Below, in pieces: positions 45,802 through 55,599 of a DNA stretch of 64,000 nucleotides. Origin of the DNA: Solibacillus sp. FSL R7-0682. GTDB lineage: Bacteria > Bacillota > Bacilli > Bacillales_A > Planococcaceae. Below the pieces are notes generated by a model. It saw nothing but the letters and a program-made list of their open reading frames with translations. It had not been told where the DNA came from and searched no databases. The stretch is from the NCBI RefSeq assembly GCF_038005985.1, contig NZ_JBBOUI010000001.1:2810001-2874000 (forward strand), written 5' to 3'. Numbering within the stretch: position 1 is the stretch's first letter; each line of letters begins with the position of its first letter. Both the position numbers and the translations under genes were made by a program.

Positions 45802-46287
45802 TTATTTACGTTTAGCCTTTGGCGGACCTAATATTTCGGTCATGACGATCGCCCGCATTAATTCACGCTGATTGGACGGTACTACATTCAATGTAGCTTC
45901 CTCTTGCTTTTTAATAATTTGAGCAATCGGACGTTCTGTCAATCCACGAGATGAAGATCTTTCTTGAAGGTGCTCCTGCATAGACTTACGCTCAGCTAAT
46001 TCTCGAACAGGCGCAGGTTTAGGGAGTTCAACCTCAATTTTAGCAGGTGTTTCAACCTTTTTATCCATAGGCTTTGATTTTTCATTTAGCTGACCAAATA
46101 CTTCATTTGCAAAGTCTTCTAATGTTTTCGGACGGCTTTGCTGTTCATTTCGAACCTCTTGTTGGCGAGGAGCAGGTTGACTGCTAAATGGTGGCATTTG
46201 CTTTGTCTGTTTCTTATTCTCTTCTTTACCTTTGTTAAATAAAGAACTTAAAACAAACATGACGATCATAATAATAATCCCTTCCAT
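45802..46287 (-). CDS. Hypothetical anchored protein in the floA operon (yqfB position)
   Basis: 161 residues: a hydrophobic N-terminus (IIIMIVMFVLSSLF, residues 4-17), then a long hydrophilic, Gln/Glu/Lys/Pro-rich low-complexity region, and a conserved-looking end AIVMTEILGPPKAKRK. It is the third gene of nfeD-floA-X, the place of yqfB in B. subtilis, although I cannot confirm homology. A role with the flotillin membrane domain is inference from position. Ribosome site AAAGGAGTGAGG. Confidence 0.65.
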   Translation of the reverse strand: MEGIIIMIVMFVLSSLFNKGKEENKKQTKQMPPFSSQPAPRQQEVRNEQQSRPKTLEDFANEVFGQLNEKSKPMDKKVETPAKIEVELPKPAPVRELAERKSMQEHLQERSSSRGLTERPIAQIIKKQEEATLNVVPSNQRELMRAIVMTEILGPPKAKRK

Positions 46288-46311
46288 TTAGTCCTCACTC
46301 CTTTCCCCCGA

Positions 46312-47310
46312 TTATTTGTTCGTGTTGTCTGGCTTGTCGTTAGTTGAAGCTTTTGAAATGGAATCACGCATCGAAGTATCTGCTTGAATATTTTTATAAT
46401 TCATGTAATCCATAATGCCAAAATTACCAGAGCGTAATGCTTCTGCAAGGGCCATCGGAACTTCTGCCTCTGCTTCTACTACTTTTGCTTTCATCTCTTG
46501 TACTTTTGCTACCATCTCTTGCTCACTTGCTACGGCCATTGCACGACGCTCTTCTGCTTTTGCTTGTGCGATGTTTTTATCTGCTTGCGCTTGCTCAATT
46601 TGAAGCTCGGCACCAATGTTTTTACCGATATCAACGTCTGCGATATCAATCGATAAGATTTCAAAGGCTGTTCCAGAGTCTAAGCCTTTTGAAAGGACTG
46701 TTTGAGAAATTAAGTCTGGGTTTTCTAAAACCTTTGAATGAGATTCACTCGAACCTAATGTTGATACGATACCTTCACCAACACGTGCTACAATTGTTTC
46801 TTCACCAGCACCACCGACTAATCGATCTAAGTTTGCACGAACGGTAATACGTGCCTTCGCTTTTACTTCGATACCATTCATCGCTACACCTGAAATGAAC
46901 GGTGTTTCAATTACTTTCGGGTTAACCGACATTTGAACTGCTTCTAATACGTCACGTCCTGCTAAGTCAATTGCTGCAGCACGCTCGAATGTTAACTCAA
47001 TATTTGCACGATGTGCGGCAATTAAAGCATTTACAACACGGTCTACGTTACCACCCGCTAAATAGTGAGATTCTAATTGGTTAATCGATACGTCAATACC
47101 TGCTTTATGTGCTTTAATTAACGGGTTCACAATACGTGACGGAATTACGCGACGTAAGCGCATCCCAATTAATGTAAAAATACTTACTCTTACACCTGCT
47201 GCTAATGCACTAATCCAAAGTGCAATCGGAACAAATGTGAAGAATACTGCTAAAACTAAGAATATTGCTACTACCGCAATAATTAACGAAATTGTTGCTG
47301 CATCAATCAT
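46312..47310 (-). CDS. floA: Flotillin-like protein FloA
   Basis: 332 residues: two hydrophobic N-terminal segments (about 5-45), then an SPFH/flotillin domain ([35 protein letters not shown]) and a coiled-coil with repeated E-A ([20 protein letters not shown]). FloA scaffolds functional membrane microdomains. Its start overlaps the nfeD stop (ATGA). Confidence 0.93.
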   Translation of the reverse strand: MIDAATISLIIAVVAIFLVLAVFFTFVPIALWISALAAGVRVSIFTLIGMRLRRVIPSRIVNPLIKAHKAGIDVSINQLESHYLAGGNVDRVVNALIAAHRANIELTFERAAAIDLAGRDVLEAVQMSVNPKVIETPFISGVAMNGIEVKAKARITVRANLDRLVGGAGEETIVARVGEGIVSTLGSSESHSKVLENPDLISQTVLSKGLDSGTAFEILSIDIADVDIGKNIGAELQIEQAQADKNIAQAKAEERRAMAVASEQEMVAKVQEMKAKVVEAEAEVPMALAEALRSGNFGIMDYMNYKNIQADTSMRDSISKASTNDKPDNTNK

Positions 47311-48647
47311 TCTACTTCTCCACCTTTTTGTAATTTTTCTCTCACAACAATGCGTGAGCCTTCTACTTTTATAATTTCAACCGTTTTACCGGCATCAATA
47401 TAACTACCCTCTGTCACGACATCTAGTCGTTCATTTTCGACAGCAACTGTACCTGACGGACGTAATGGCGTTAATGCTTTGCCAACTTTCCCAATCAATT
47501 CGATGCGATTTGCATTAGATACATACCCTTCTTCTGTTGTCGTTGCATCCTTTAATACAAGCTTATTAAACATGTGCAACTTTTTGCCGAAGATTTTCAT
47601 TAAGATCACCATTCCTATACCTGCAATTATAATTGCTAATAACACCGAATAAGCCATATAAGTGAAGCTTTCTCCTGCAAAGAGCAGACTTGCTATAACC
47701 AAAACGCCACCTATTATTCCAATTATACCTCCTGGAATAAAGAGTTCGGCTATTATCAATAAGGAACCAATCGCAAATAAAATTAATGACTCATAGCCTG
47801 CAAATCCAGCAACTGTGTGACCAAAGAAGAATAAGCCTAATGAAGATAACCCCATCATACCCGGCACCCCAAATCCTGGAGAATATAGTTCTACAACTAA
47901 TCCTATACTCGCAATCGATAGTAATATCGGCACTACTATAGGGTTCGTAATAAATCTTGCTAATTTTTCTGCAAATGTTTGCTCAATTGAAACAACTTCA
48001 CTACCTTCAAATTTTAATTCTTCGAGTAATTGCTCAAAGGATTGAACAGTACCTTCAGAATATCCAACATTAAATGCTTCTTCTGCTGTAAGGGTCAAGA
48101 GTTTCCCAACTGGCTTATTTAGCTTTTGCAAATCAATTCCACTGTCGACCATTGCCTCAGCATAAATAGGATCTCGATTATGACTAGAGCTTTTTGCAGC
48201 AGCCTTCATTTCTCCAGACCAATAGCTCTCTACTTTTTCACCTGCATTCTCACCAGATGATGTAATCGGAGCTGCTGAACCCATTGTTGCGGTAGGCATC
48301 ATATATATATCATCCGCATGTAATGCTATATATGCACCTGCAGAAATTGCATTTGTATTAACAAAGGCAACTACTGGTATTTGGGTTGTATCAAGCAATT
48401 TACCGATCTTAACTGCGGCATCTATCGAACCACCAGGTGTATGCATGTTTAATATGATTACATCCGCTTTTGCTTCTTCTGCTTCATTAATACTCCGCTT
48501 TAAATACTCATGTAAGCCCATTTCAATTTCATTATCAATAGTGATTTCATAAACTTTCCCTTTTGCAAAGACAGGCATCGATGGAACAAGAAGCAAAAAA
48601 GATAGCGCTAACAAAAATAACCAACTAATTCGTTTTGCTTTTTTCAT
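47307..48647 (-). CDS. yqeZ: NfeD-family membrane serine protease-like protein (YqeZ)
   Basis: 446 residues: signal peptide, a ClpP-like domain (about 35-230) with [31 protein letters not shown] (Ser region) and [13 protein letters not shown], then four to five membrane helices and a C-terminal OB fold ([21 protein letters not shown]). It is the partner of the adjacent flotillin floA in Bacillus. Confidence 0.9.
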   Translation of the reverse strand: MKKAKRISWLFLLALSFLLLVPSMPVFAKGKVYEITIDNEIEMGLHEYLKRSINEAEEAKADVIILNMHTPGGSIDAAVKIGKLLDTTQIPVVAFVNTNAISAGAYIALHADDIYMMPTATMGSAAPITSSGENAGEKVESYWSGEMKAAAKSSSHNRDPIYAEAMVDSGIDLQKLNKPVGKLLTLTAEEAFNVGYSEGTVQSFEQLLEELKFEGSEVVSIEQTFAEKLARFITNPIVVPILLSIASIGLVVELYSPGFGVPGMMGLSSLGLFFFGHTVAGFAGYESLILFAIGSLLIIAELFIPGGIIGIIGGVLVIASLLFAGESFTYMAYSVLLAIIIAGIGMVILMKIFGKKLHMFNKLVLKDATTTEEGYVSNANRIELIGKVGKALTPLRPSGTVAVENERLDVVTEGSYIDAGKTVEIIKVEGSRIVVREKLQKGGEVE

Positions 48648-49022
48648 AAATTCACCTCCAAATCAGCATCAGTTAAATTAATCAAACTCTTCAAAAACAC
48701 CCTACCCTTTGAATCCGTCATATTTTGCCCGAGGTGTTAAGTTTTCAGTATGTTTAGAAACATCGACTGAATAGGATATTCTTCTCTTCTGTTAGAAAGG
48801 CAGGCCGTTTTCCTGAAAGAGCTAAATTTTATGTATACCCGTTATACGATTTACTTGTTAAAAGGTTTCAATAAAATAAAACTTTTTTATCATTTAAGAT
48901 TAATTTATTTCCCTCCTCTAAATTATACGTTAAAATGCATGATTTATTAAATATTTTCTCTATACTTCAAGTTTTTTCTTAATTTCATTCTAAACAAACA
49001 ATTTTTTATACATAAAATGCAA
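48648..49022. other. Intergenic region with no recognisable gene
   Basis: About 375 bp between nfeD and the rpsU hairpin. It is AT-rich and stop-dense in all frames; no ORF with a credible ribosome site is visible. In B. subtilis yqeY lies here; I see no remnant of it. The nfeD promoter should be within the first ~150 bp. Confidence 0.6.
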
Positions 49023-49058
49023 ATAACCCACAAACTACCGAAGTAATTTGTAGGTTAT
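49023..49058 (-). terminator. Probable terminator after rpsU
   Basis: ATAACCTACAAATTAC pairs with GTAGTTTGTGGGTTAT around TTCG on the minus strand; the downstream run (TTGCATTTTATG) is only moderately T-rich. Confidence 0.5.
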
Positions 49059-49123
49059 ATCATTTGTCTGCTCAGTTAAATCATAAAAATGCGTGTTATG
49101 AACGTAGGGTTTTTATAGGGAAA

Positions 49124-49297
49124 TTACCACTTACGTTTACGTGCAGCTTCTGATTTCTTTTTACGTTTTACGCTAGGTTTTTCGTAGAACTCGCGCTTTC
49201 TAACTTCTTGAATTGTACCTGATTTTGATACAGTACGTTTGAAGCGACGAAGAGCATCTTCAAGCGATTCGTTTTTGCGAACGACAGTTTTTGACAT
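49124..49297 (-). CDS. rpsU: 30S ribosomal protein S21
   Basis: 57 residues, [20 protein letters not shown] onward, ending in the basic [16 protein letters not shown] typical of bS21. It joins the 30S platform near the anti-Shine-Dalgarno. Start ATG 49295-49297 follows GGAGGGAG; the in-frame upstream extension covers that ribosome site and is rejected. Confidence 0.95.
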   Translation of the reverse strand: MSKTVVRKNESLEDALRRFKRTVSKSGTIQEVRKREFYEKPSVKRKKKSEAARKRKW

Positions 49298-49406
49298 CTC
49301 TCTTTCCCTCCCTCCGAACACACGTCATACATACATTAACATCTAGTTAATGTGTACTAAAGTAGTATATCGTATCATCATATAAGAGTCAACAAAAACT
49401 ATTGAA

Positions 49407-50075
49407 TTAATAGTTAGAATCTGATTTTAATCCATTCATAATGGCAACCCCTGATGATGCACCAATTCGTGTTGCACCATTTTGAACCATTAACTTCATA
49501 TCTTCTAAGCTGCGCACCCCACCAGAAGCTTTCACACCGATGTCAGGTCCTACTGTTTTGCGCATTAAAGCGATATCTTCAGCAGTTGCTCCACCAGTTG
49601 AGAAGCCTGTTGATGTTTTCACAAAATCAGCACCAGCTTCAACAGCAAGTTCACATGCTTTAACCTTTTCCTCATCTGTTAAAAGGCACGATTCAATAAT
49701 TACTTTAACTAATGTTCCATTTGCTGCATCAACAACTGCTTTAATATCATCGCGAACTAAATCATAGTTTGCATCCTTTAATGCACCAATATTAATTACC
49801 ATATCGATTTCGCCGGCTCCATTGGCAATCGCGTCTTTCGTTTCAAATGCTTTAACCGTCGAAGTAGTTGCACCTAGAGGGAAGCCAATTACAGTACAAA
49901 CTTTCACTTCAGAACCTGCTAATTGCTCTGCACTAAATTTCACCCAAGTAGGATTCACACAAACAGATGCAAAGCCGTATTGTTTTGCTTCTTCACAAAT
50001 TTGTTGCACTTGGCCTTTAGTAGCTTCTGCTTTTAATAAAGTGTGATCGATCATTGCCGCATAATTTTGTGTCAT
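49407..50075 (-). CDS. deoC: Deoxyribose-phosphate aldolase
   Basis: 222 residues with Schiff-base Lys153 in [17 protein letters not shown] and [12 protein letters not shown] near 60-98, and a C-terminal GVKASGG(V)R phosphate-binding motif. It splits deoxyribose-5-phosphate into glyceraldehyde-3-phosphate and acetaldehyde. It is single here, without the usual nupC/pdp neighbours. Ribosome site AAAGGGAG. Confidence 0.94.
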   Translation of the reverse strand: MTQNYAAMIDHTLLKAEATKGQVQQICEEAKQYGFASVCVNPTWVKFSAEQLAGSEVKVCTVIGFPLGATTSTVKAFETKDAIANGAGEIDMVINIGALKDANYDLVRDDIKAVVDAANGTLVKVIIESCLLTDEEKVKACELAVEAGADFVKTSTGFSTGGATAEDIALMRKTVGPDIGVKASGGVRSLEDMKLMVQNGATRIGASSGVAIMNGLKSDSNY

Positions 50076-50166
50076 TATTAATTACTCCCTTTAATTTATA
50101 TTAGTTGTCCGTACCTCTCCATTTTATCACGCTTTTTATATTCAATGAAATATCAGACAAATCAAT

Positions 50167-50703
50167 TTATTCATCAGAATATGCAAAATTTGTTTCAATT
50201 ACTTTTTCATTTAGCAATTTATTTGAATCTGTTAAATAACGTATTTTAACTGCTGGTAATTGGCGATTAACAAGCTGGTAAGTAAGTGCATTTTTAATAA
50301 GTAATTCTTCGGCAAGTTCAAATCCCTCTGTCCCAATGATACTCTTATTTGCGACAATAATAGCCCATTCCGAATAATCTTTATTCATCTCAATATTATG
50401 AATCCCATTACTTTCTTTAGCCGTTGTCATTTCCAAATACTGTCGCAACTGCTCCTCAGTTACTTGAGAAATTTGATTAAATTGAGCTTCTTTTAAAGTG
50501 ATCGTAATTAGACCATCTGAGTGAATCGTTTTCTTCACGTCTTCCACTTTTTGTTCGATATTCAAAGATCCGAAATGCTGTACAATTTCAGAAGGAATTT
50601 CAATAGCAATTTTCGATTCTCCTAAGTTATCCTCATTTAATTGTTGCTCTATACAACCGGATAATAAAAGTAATACAAAAGCAACTATCACAACATATCT
50701 CAA
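50167..50703 (-). CDS. Hypothetical lipoprotein
   Basis: 178 residues beginning with a lipoprotein signal: VIVAFVLLLLSGC (lipobox LSGC, Cys 17), then a polar domain. The C-terminal half (AEELLIKNALTYQLVNRQLP, then IRYLTDSNKLLNEKV) resembles that of the neighbouring gene at 50720-51202, so the two are probably diverged tandem paralogues. No function is recognisable. It starts with TTG; GAGGGTG is rather far upstream. Likely cotranscribed with its neighbour. Confidence 0.65.
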   Translation of the reverse strand: MRYVVIVAFVLLLLSGCIEQQLNEDNLGESKIAIEIPSEIVQHFGSLNIEQKVEDVKKTIHSDGLITITLKEAQFNQISQVTEEQLRQYLEMTTAKESNGIHNIEMNKDYSEWAIIVANKSIIGTEGFELAEELLIKNALTYQLVNRQLPAVKIRYLTDSNKLLNEKVIETNFAYSDE

Positions 50704-50719
50704 TTTAATAAAACACCCT

Positions 50720-51202
50720 CTATCTTTGGCTAGTTTCTGGATAACTACACTCTTTAATTAAATTATTAGTTTCAGAATCATAATAATATACGTGAACACC
50801 AATTGGTTTACCACTATATATTTGATATTTTAATGCATCCTCAACAATACTTTTTTCTATCATCTCTGCTGTTATATCTCGTTCAAATAGTTCCTTTTTC
50901 ACAACAAAAATAAAATTCGTCAAAGCTGAGTCAAATCGAAAAGACAGAAAAGATTCAGTTTCTGGGCTAACGCCTCTCTCCACTTCAAATTGTAACGCTT
51001 CAATAGTACTTTTAAATTCCTCCATCGCTTCTAATCGCTTCTTTTCTTCCATATATATGCACATTTCATTTTCTATTAATTCGTAATGGATAATACGTGC
51101 CGGATCGTAATTTTTGAATTTTCGTATATCCCCAATAATTGCGTTTGGAACTTTTACTACTGTTAGTTTTTCAAACTTTTCTTTTAATATAGTTAAATCC
51201 AT
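50720..51202 (-). CDS. Hypothetical cytosolic protein paired with the lipoprotein
   Basis: About 160 residues, no signal or membrane segment, acidic and helical in the middle (YMEEKKRLEAMEEFKSTIEA). The end (MIEKSIVEDALKYQIYSGKP, then VHVYYYDSETNNLIKEC) parallels the lipoprotein downstream. Start at ATG 51200-51202 follows TTGGGGTG by 6 nt. 16 nt before the lipoprotein gene, so probably one operon. Function unknown. Confidence 0.65.
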   Translation of the reverse strand: MDLTILKEKFEKLTVVKVPNAIIGDIRKFKNYDPARIIHYELIENEMCIYMEEKKRLEAMEEFKSTIEALQFEVERGVSPETESFLSFRFDSALTNFIFVVKKELFERDITAEMIEKSIVEDALKYQIYSGKPIGVHVYYYDSETNNLIKECSYPETSQR

Positions 51203-51446
51203 TGAAACACCCCAACAATCCATTAGTTATTATTACCCTATATAAACTAGAATATGCAAAAAATAAGAGGTTGTCCAATAAGCCCATCTCTAATTTATTT
51301 GTTAGCTATTATTTTACTATTTTCTAAAAATATATTCAGTATTATAGATTCAATAGATAGTAAGCCCGAAATATAAAAAAAATAGCGCACCTTCACGGTA
51401 CGCACGACGATCGGCCAGCTATCTGAAATTTTTTTCAGATAGCTGG

Positions 51447-53009
51447 CTATTTTGCACATGTGGCTTGAATATTTTCCGACCAAGGCATGTAATTATGTAA
51501 AATCTCTGGTTGCTGATGAAACGGGACATTAGGTAATTCCGTCATCAGCTTTACCAGATACTGATAAAAATCAATTCCGTTTGCTTTGGCTGTTTCGGCC
51601 AAACTTAAACAAATGGCATTCGCTTTCGCACCTGCTTCACTCACAGAGAAAAGCCAGTTTTTGCGACCAATGACATTTGGACGAATCGCATTTTCAGCGG
51701 GATTATTATCAATAGCAACGTCCCCATTTTCAAGGAAAACTTTTAACTCAGATGAACGGCTTAATGTATATTCAGCTGCTTTCGCAATAGCATTTTTGCC
51801 GAAGAAAGGCGAACGATCAATCCAATCGAAAAATTCATCGACAATCGGTTTTGCTTCTTGTTGACGAGCTTTCACGCGCTCTTCCGCTGAAAGATGTTTG
51901 ATTTGACGCTCGATATGAAACAACCGATCGCAATATTGCACGCCTATTCGGCCATTCTTACTATCGGCTTTTAGCCAATAACGGCGTACATGCGCCCAAC
52001 AGTTGGCGAATTGAACGTGCGGTAATTGACCATAAGCTGAATACCCATCACAGATGACAGTGCCTTTGAATCCCTTAATTAAATCTTCTAATATAGCTCG
52101 CCCTCGAGAAAGAGCACTCTTAAATAAAACGATAATAGGGCCTTCACTTTGTACACTGCGACATACCCAATTAAAAGCGTTTGATTGAGCTGGCTTTCCA
52201 TCAGAACGCTTGATTATTTGTGCATAGGTTTCGTCGATATGCAGTACAGACTTTGCCGTTAATAGCTGCTTCATCAAATCATAAAGTGGTTGAAGCCAAT
52301 CTTCTGCCACACGTATTACCCAATTGGAAAGATTTTTATCGTTTGTATGTAGGCCATGGCGTTCCCATTCATTTACCTGACGGTAAAGAGGCAAGTACTG
52401 AATAAACTTATCGTAGATAAGCTTGGCCAAAACAGTTGGGCCAGCAATGCTTCTTTGGATAGCACCTTGTGGTGCTTTACCACGTTTAATTTGAGCTTTT
52501 CGTAGGGCATCGTTTTTACACAATTTACACTCATACACATGTTCAAAATGCTGCACGCGCTTCAGGGAAGCTGGAATGAATTTCGCCTCTTCACGTATCA
52601 ACGTAGAACTGAATTCTACCATTTCCCCCTGACAACACTCACAAGCTAAGTTGGCTGGGTGATGATGAATTTCTTCAATTTCAATATCCTCACGAAACGA
52701 ATCATTTCGTTTTTTATTTGTCTTTTTACGAGTAACCGTATAACTAACCGTATCGGTGCTTTGTTCTTCTGTCTGCTCAGGTTCATTAAAAGACGGATCG
52801 TCTTCAAATAAAGAGACTTGTCCATCAGGAGCTTGATACTTGGCTTTCTCCGATTTAGAGCCATATAACGCTTTTGTTAATTGGCGAACTTGCTCTGTTA
52901 AGGCTTCTATTTGTCGATTTGACTGAGCTAGTTGTTGCTCAAGTAATCGAATAATACGTTCGTTTTGTTCTTCTTGCTTTTGATTAACAGGCATCAAATC
53001 GTTCACCAC
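51447..53009 (-). CDS. tnpC: IS66 transposase TnpC (DDE)
   Basis: 520 residues: N-terminal leucine-zipper-like coiled coil (EEQNERIIRLLEQQLAQSNR), a zinc-finger region (CECCQGEM), then the DDE catalytic core with VLHIDETYAQI, TVICDGYSAYG and the Glu in DNNPAENAIRP. It catalyses strand transfer of the element. It begins GTG after GGACGGA; TnpA/TnpB lie upstream. The frame is intact. Confidence 0.93.
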   Translation of the reverse strand: MVNDLMPVNQKQEEQNERIIRLLEQQLAQSNRQIEALTEQVRQLTKALYGSKSEKAKYQAPDGQVSLFEDDPSFNEPEQTEEQSTDTVSYTVTRKKTNKKRNDSFREDIEIEEIHHHPANLACECCQGEMVEFSSTLIREEAKFIPASLKRVQHFEHVYECKLCKNDALRKAQIKRGKAPQGAIQRSIAGPTVLAKLIYDKFIQYLPLYRQVNEWERHGLHTNDKNLSNWVIRVAEDWLQPLYDLMKQLLTAKSVLHIDETYAQIIKRSDGKPAQSNAFNWVCRSVQSEGPIIVLFKSALSRGRAILEDLIKGFKGTVICDGYSAYGQLPHVQFANCWAHVRRYWLKADSKNGRIGVQYCDRLFHIERQIKHLSAEERVKARQQEAKPIVDEFFDWIDRSPFFGKNAIAKAAEYTLSRSSELKVFLENGDVAIDNNPAENAIRPNVIGRKNWLFSVSEAGAKANAICLSLAETAKANGIDFYQYLVKLMTELPNVPFHQQPEILHNYMPWSENIQATCAK

Positions 53010-53059
53010 ATTCCGTCCAATTTTATATATGGGTAATTATACCACTATTGATGATGTAG

Positions 53060-53413
53060 TTAAAAGACACCTTTTGCAGATTTCGCAATGGCCTTCGGCT
53101 GTTGTAAAGATAATCCTTCTAATAACCAGCGCAGTTCCTGTTGTGAAAGGCTTCGCACCTCATTTTCATCTTTTGGCCATTGAAGCTTACCATTATCCAA
53201 TCGTTTGTAAAGCATGGCAAAGCCATCTCCATCAAAATACAAACATTTATAGCGGTCCTTACTCCATCCTGAAAAGAGAAAAATAGAATCGCTATACGGA
53301 TCTAATTCGAAAGAATCTTGAACCAGCGTTGCGAGACCATCGATGCCTTTGCGCATATCGGTCTTCCCGCAAATAATATAGATGTTTTGTACGCTCGTAA
53401 AATCACGCTTCAT
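53060..53413 (-). CDS. tnpB: IS66 accessory protein TnpB (Orf2)
   Basis: 117 residues with the Orf2 signature IYIICGKTDMRKGIDGLATL (about 11-30) and FLFSGWSKDRYKCLYFDGDGF. The family is needed for efficient IS66 transposition; its exact biochemical role is unclear. It overlaps tnpA by 4 nt. Confidence 0.92.
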   Translation of the reverse strand: MKRDFTSVQNIYIICGKTDMRKGIDGLATLVQDSFELDPYSDSIFLFSGWSKDRYKCLYFDGDGFAMLYKRLDNGKLQWPKDENEVRSLSQQELRWLLEGLSLQQPKAIAKSAKGVF

Positions 53414-53604
53414 CGATTTTTCAGCTCCTTCATAATAGTTTGGATGATGCGTTCATCTACGCCATTGAAGAAAGCTATTTCAGCTACAGCGGTTTTAATC
53501 ACACAACCTGGTGCAGCATTGTATTGAGAAGAATGAAACGAAGAAGCTTCAGTTGGAAGAGGATCAAGTTTGACGGGAACAATGGTCAATTTGTTTGCGG
53601 GCAT
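53410..53604 (-). CDS. tnpA: IS66 accessory protein TnpA (short)
   Basis: 64 residues, first ORF of the element, behind GGAGGTGCCATTCTT-ATG. TnpA of IS66 is often longer (90+ residues) with an HTH; this one has only a short helical part (ERIIQTIMKELKNR), so it may be the compact Gram-positive form. It overlaps tnpB by 4 nt (ATGA). Confidence 0.65.
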   Translation of the reverse strand: MPANKLTIVPVKLDPLPTEASSFHSSQYNAAPGCVIKTAVAEIAFFNGVDERIIQTIMKELKNR

Positions 53605-53732
53605 AAGAATGGCACCTCCTTTGATTGATACGTCTATCGTACCGGAGGTGCCTAGCGCTTTATATGCGTTATTTGATTACGGGCTTACAATAGATATAGC
53701 TATTTACCTGAAAATGGAACTATAAATCAAAA

Positions 53733-53783
53733 TAAAACAAAAAACTTCATCATTTTGGCGATGAAGCCAAAACAATGAAGTTT
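53733..53783 (-). terminator. Terminator after mtaB
   Basis: AAACTTCATTGTTTTGGC pairs with GCCAAAATGATGAAGTTT around TTCATC on the minus strand, followed by TTTGTTTT. It lies between mtaB and the IS66 right end. Confidence 0.85.
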
Positions 53784-53808
53784 AATAATTTGAGTTGGGA
53801 TAGCCCAT

Positions 53809-55158
53809 TTATTGAATTTGTTCTTCTAAAACACGTACGAATTGACCTTCATTATACGGGTAGCCAGCTTTCGTAATTTTTACTTTCGTTAACTTTCCGA
53901 TCATATCTTCTGTACCTTCGAAAATAATTTTTAAATAGTTTGTCGTATAGCCGACATATAAGTTTTCATTTTCGCCATCTTTGAAACGTTCTTCTGGAAT
54001 TACTTCTAAAACTTCGCCTTCAAATCGTGAAGCATATTCTTTTGCTAATTGGTCATTTAAGCTTATTAAGCGGTGTACGCGTTCATTTTTTACTTCTTCC
54101 GTTAATTGGTCTTCCATCCGTGCCGCTGGTGTTCCTGTACGTGGAGAGAATGGGAATACGTGAAGTTCAGAGAATTGGTGATTACGAATAAAATTATACG
54201 TTTCCATAAACTCTTCTTCTGTTTCGCCAGGAAATCCAACAATAACATCAGACGTTACGGCTAAATCAGGAAGGGCAACTTTCAATTTTTCTAAACGTTC
54301 CGCGAAAAATTCCATCGTATATTTACGGCGCATACGTTTTAATACTGTATCAGAACCCGATTGGATCGGAATGTGTAAGTGATTTACAACAATATTTGAG
54401 TTTTGTAATACTTCAATTACTTCATCTGTTAATTGTGAAGCTTCTATTGAAGAAATACGTAAACGTTTTAAACCTTTTACTTGTGATTCTAAATCACGTA
54501 AAAGTTGTGCTAAGTTGTAATCTTTAAAATCTTGTCCATATCCACCTGTATGAATACCTGTAAGAACGATTTCTAAATAGCCAGCATCGACTAATTGCTG
54601 CGCTTGTCGAATTACCTCTTGCGGATCACGAGAACGCATTAAGCCACGCGCCCAAGGAATAATACAGAATGTACAGAAGTTATTACAACCTTCTTGAATT
54701 TTTAAAGATGCACGTGTACGGTCTGTAAATGCAGGAACATCTAACTCTTCATATACACGGTTTTTCATAATGTTACGTACTGCATTGATTGGTTGGCGCT
54801 CTTCACGATATTGTTCAATATACCCTAGCATTTTTTCGCGATCTTGCGTACCTACTACAATGTCTACACCTGGAATTGCCATAATTTCTGCTGGTGATGT
54901 TTGCGCATAGCAACCTGTTACACAAATAACCGCATCAGGATTTTGACGAATCGCACGGCGGATTACTTGGCGAGATTTTTTATCACCTGTATTTGTTACT
55001 GTACAAGTGTTTATAACGTAAACGTCTGATTGGTGATCAAAATCAACACGCTCATATCCTTGTTCTTTAAATAATTGCCATATAGCTTCTGTTTCGTAAT
55101 GGTTTACTTTACAACCTAAAGTATGGAAACTTACGACTTTTGATCGCTCGTTACTCAT
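53809..55158 (-). CDS. mtaB: tRNA (N6-threonylcarbamoyladenosine37) methylthiotransferase MtaB
   Basis: About 449 residues of the MiaB/RimO radical-SAM family: N-terminal UPF0004 cluster with TLGCKVNHYET, INTCTVTN and VTGCYAQT, radical SAM CNNFCTFCIIPWARG, and a TRAM domain near the end. The absence of MiaB-specific context and the rsmE/prmA side identify MtaB (YqeV). It adds 2-methylthio to t6A37. Start MSNERSKVV (ATG 55156-55158) is preferred; four codons upstream abut AAAGG. Confidence 0.92.
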   Translation of the reverse strand: MSNERSKVVSFHTLGCKVNHYETEAIWQLFKEQGYERVDFDHQSDVYVINTCTVTNTGDKKSRQVIRRAIRQNPDAVICVTGCYAQTSPAEIMAIPGVDIVVGTQDREKMLGYIEQYREERQPINAVRNIMKNRVYEELDVPAFTDRTRASLKIQEGCNNFCTFCIIPWARGLMRSRDPQEVIRQAQQLVDAGYLEIVLTGIHTGGYGQDFKDYNLAQLLRDLESQVKGLKRLRISSIEASQLTDEVIEVLQNSNIVVNHLHIPIQSGSDTVLKRMRRKYTMEFFAERLEKLKVALPDLAVTSDVIVGFPGETEEEFMETYNFIRNHQFSELHVFPFSPRTGTPAARMEDQLTEEVKNERVHRLISLNDQLAKEYASRFEGEVLEVIPEERFKDGENENLYVGYTTNYLKIIFEGTEDMIGKLTKVKITKAGYPYNEGQFVRVLEEQIQ

Positions 55159-55315
55159 AATATATATCATCCTTTCAATATTACGGTTAAATACAATTTA
55201 TCAACGCTTTTTATAATAGCACAAATAGATATCATGGGCCTAACTTTTTAGTTCGGCTCCTTTAAACTGGCAGACCCGCTCATGCTCTTTTATAAAATAA
55301 ATTTACTTTTGTAAT

Positions 55316-55344
55316 TAATACTTTTTTTATGCATATCATATACT
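55316..55344 (+). promoter_or_regulatory. Candidate sigma-E promoter of cotJ
   Basis: ATACTTT (55318-55324) and CATATACT (55337-55344) resemble the mother-cell sigma-E -35 (ATAnnnT) and -10 (CATA-rich) elements with about 12-13 nt between them. cotJ is sigma-E dependent in B. subtilis. Confidence 0.45.
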
Positions 55345-55374
55345 CTTAAATTTATTGTCTGAAAGGAGGATAAT

Positions 55375-55599
55375 TTGTTTACACAATATAAGTATTGGTT
55401 TCCTTATATTAGCCCAAATGATCCGTGTCCCCCTATCAAAGTTAAGAGTTATGCGACGCCACCCCAATTGTATATCGGCTTTCAACCACCTGGATTACCC
55501 CAATTCCAAACACCAAAAGAAGCTCTTATGGCTGGCACTTTATGGCCTCAGTTAGTTAGTCCTTATCCAAATCCTGAAAAAGAAAGGGATGACATGTGA
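55375..55599 (+). CDS. cotJA: Spore coat protein CotJA
   Basis: 74 residues, Pro/Tyr-rich, with WFPYISPNDPCPPIK and QPPGLPQFQTPKEALMAGTL, matching CotJA (short proline-rich coat-associated protein). It starts with TTG, 6 nt after GAAAGGAGG. First gene of cotJABC; the stop overlaps the cotJB start. Confidence 0.88.
   Translation: MFTQYKYWFPYISPNDPCPPIKVKSYATPPQLYIGFQPPGLPQFQTPKEALMAGTLWPQLVSPYPNPEKERDDM

Larger units (their letters stand above)
51360..53688. mobile_element. IS66-family insertion sequence, complete
   Basis: 2,329 bp with three minus-strand ORFs in IS66 order (tnpA, tnpB, tnpC). Terminal inverted repeats start GTAAGCCCGAAAT (51360, plus strand) and GTAAGCCCGTAAT (53688, minus strand). 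The 8-bp direct repeat AATAGATA lies exactly at 51352-51359 and 53689-53696, the duplication length expected for IS66. All ORFs are intact, so the copy may be active. It landed between the mtaB terminator and the 50.7-kb gene. Confidence 0.93.

Noticed and set aside
51295-51483. Minus-strand frame crossing the IS66 left end
   Set aside because: It joins IS sequence to flanking DNA across the 51360 junction. After removing the element the host part has a stop within a few codons and no start, so no gene appears to be disrupted.
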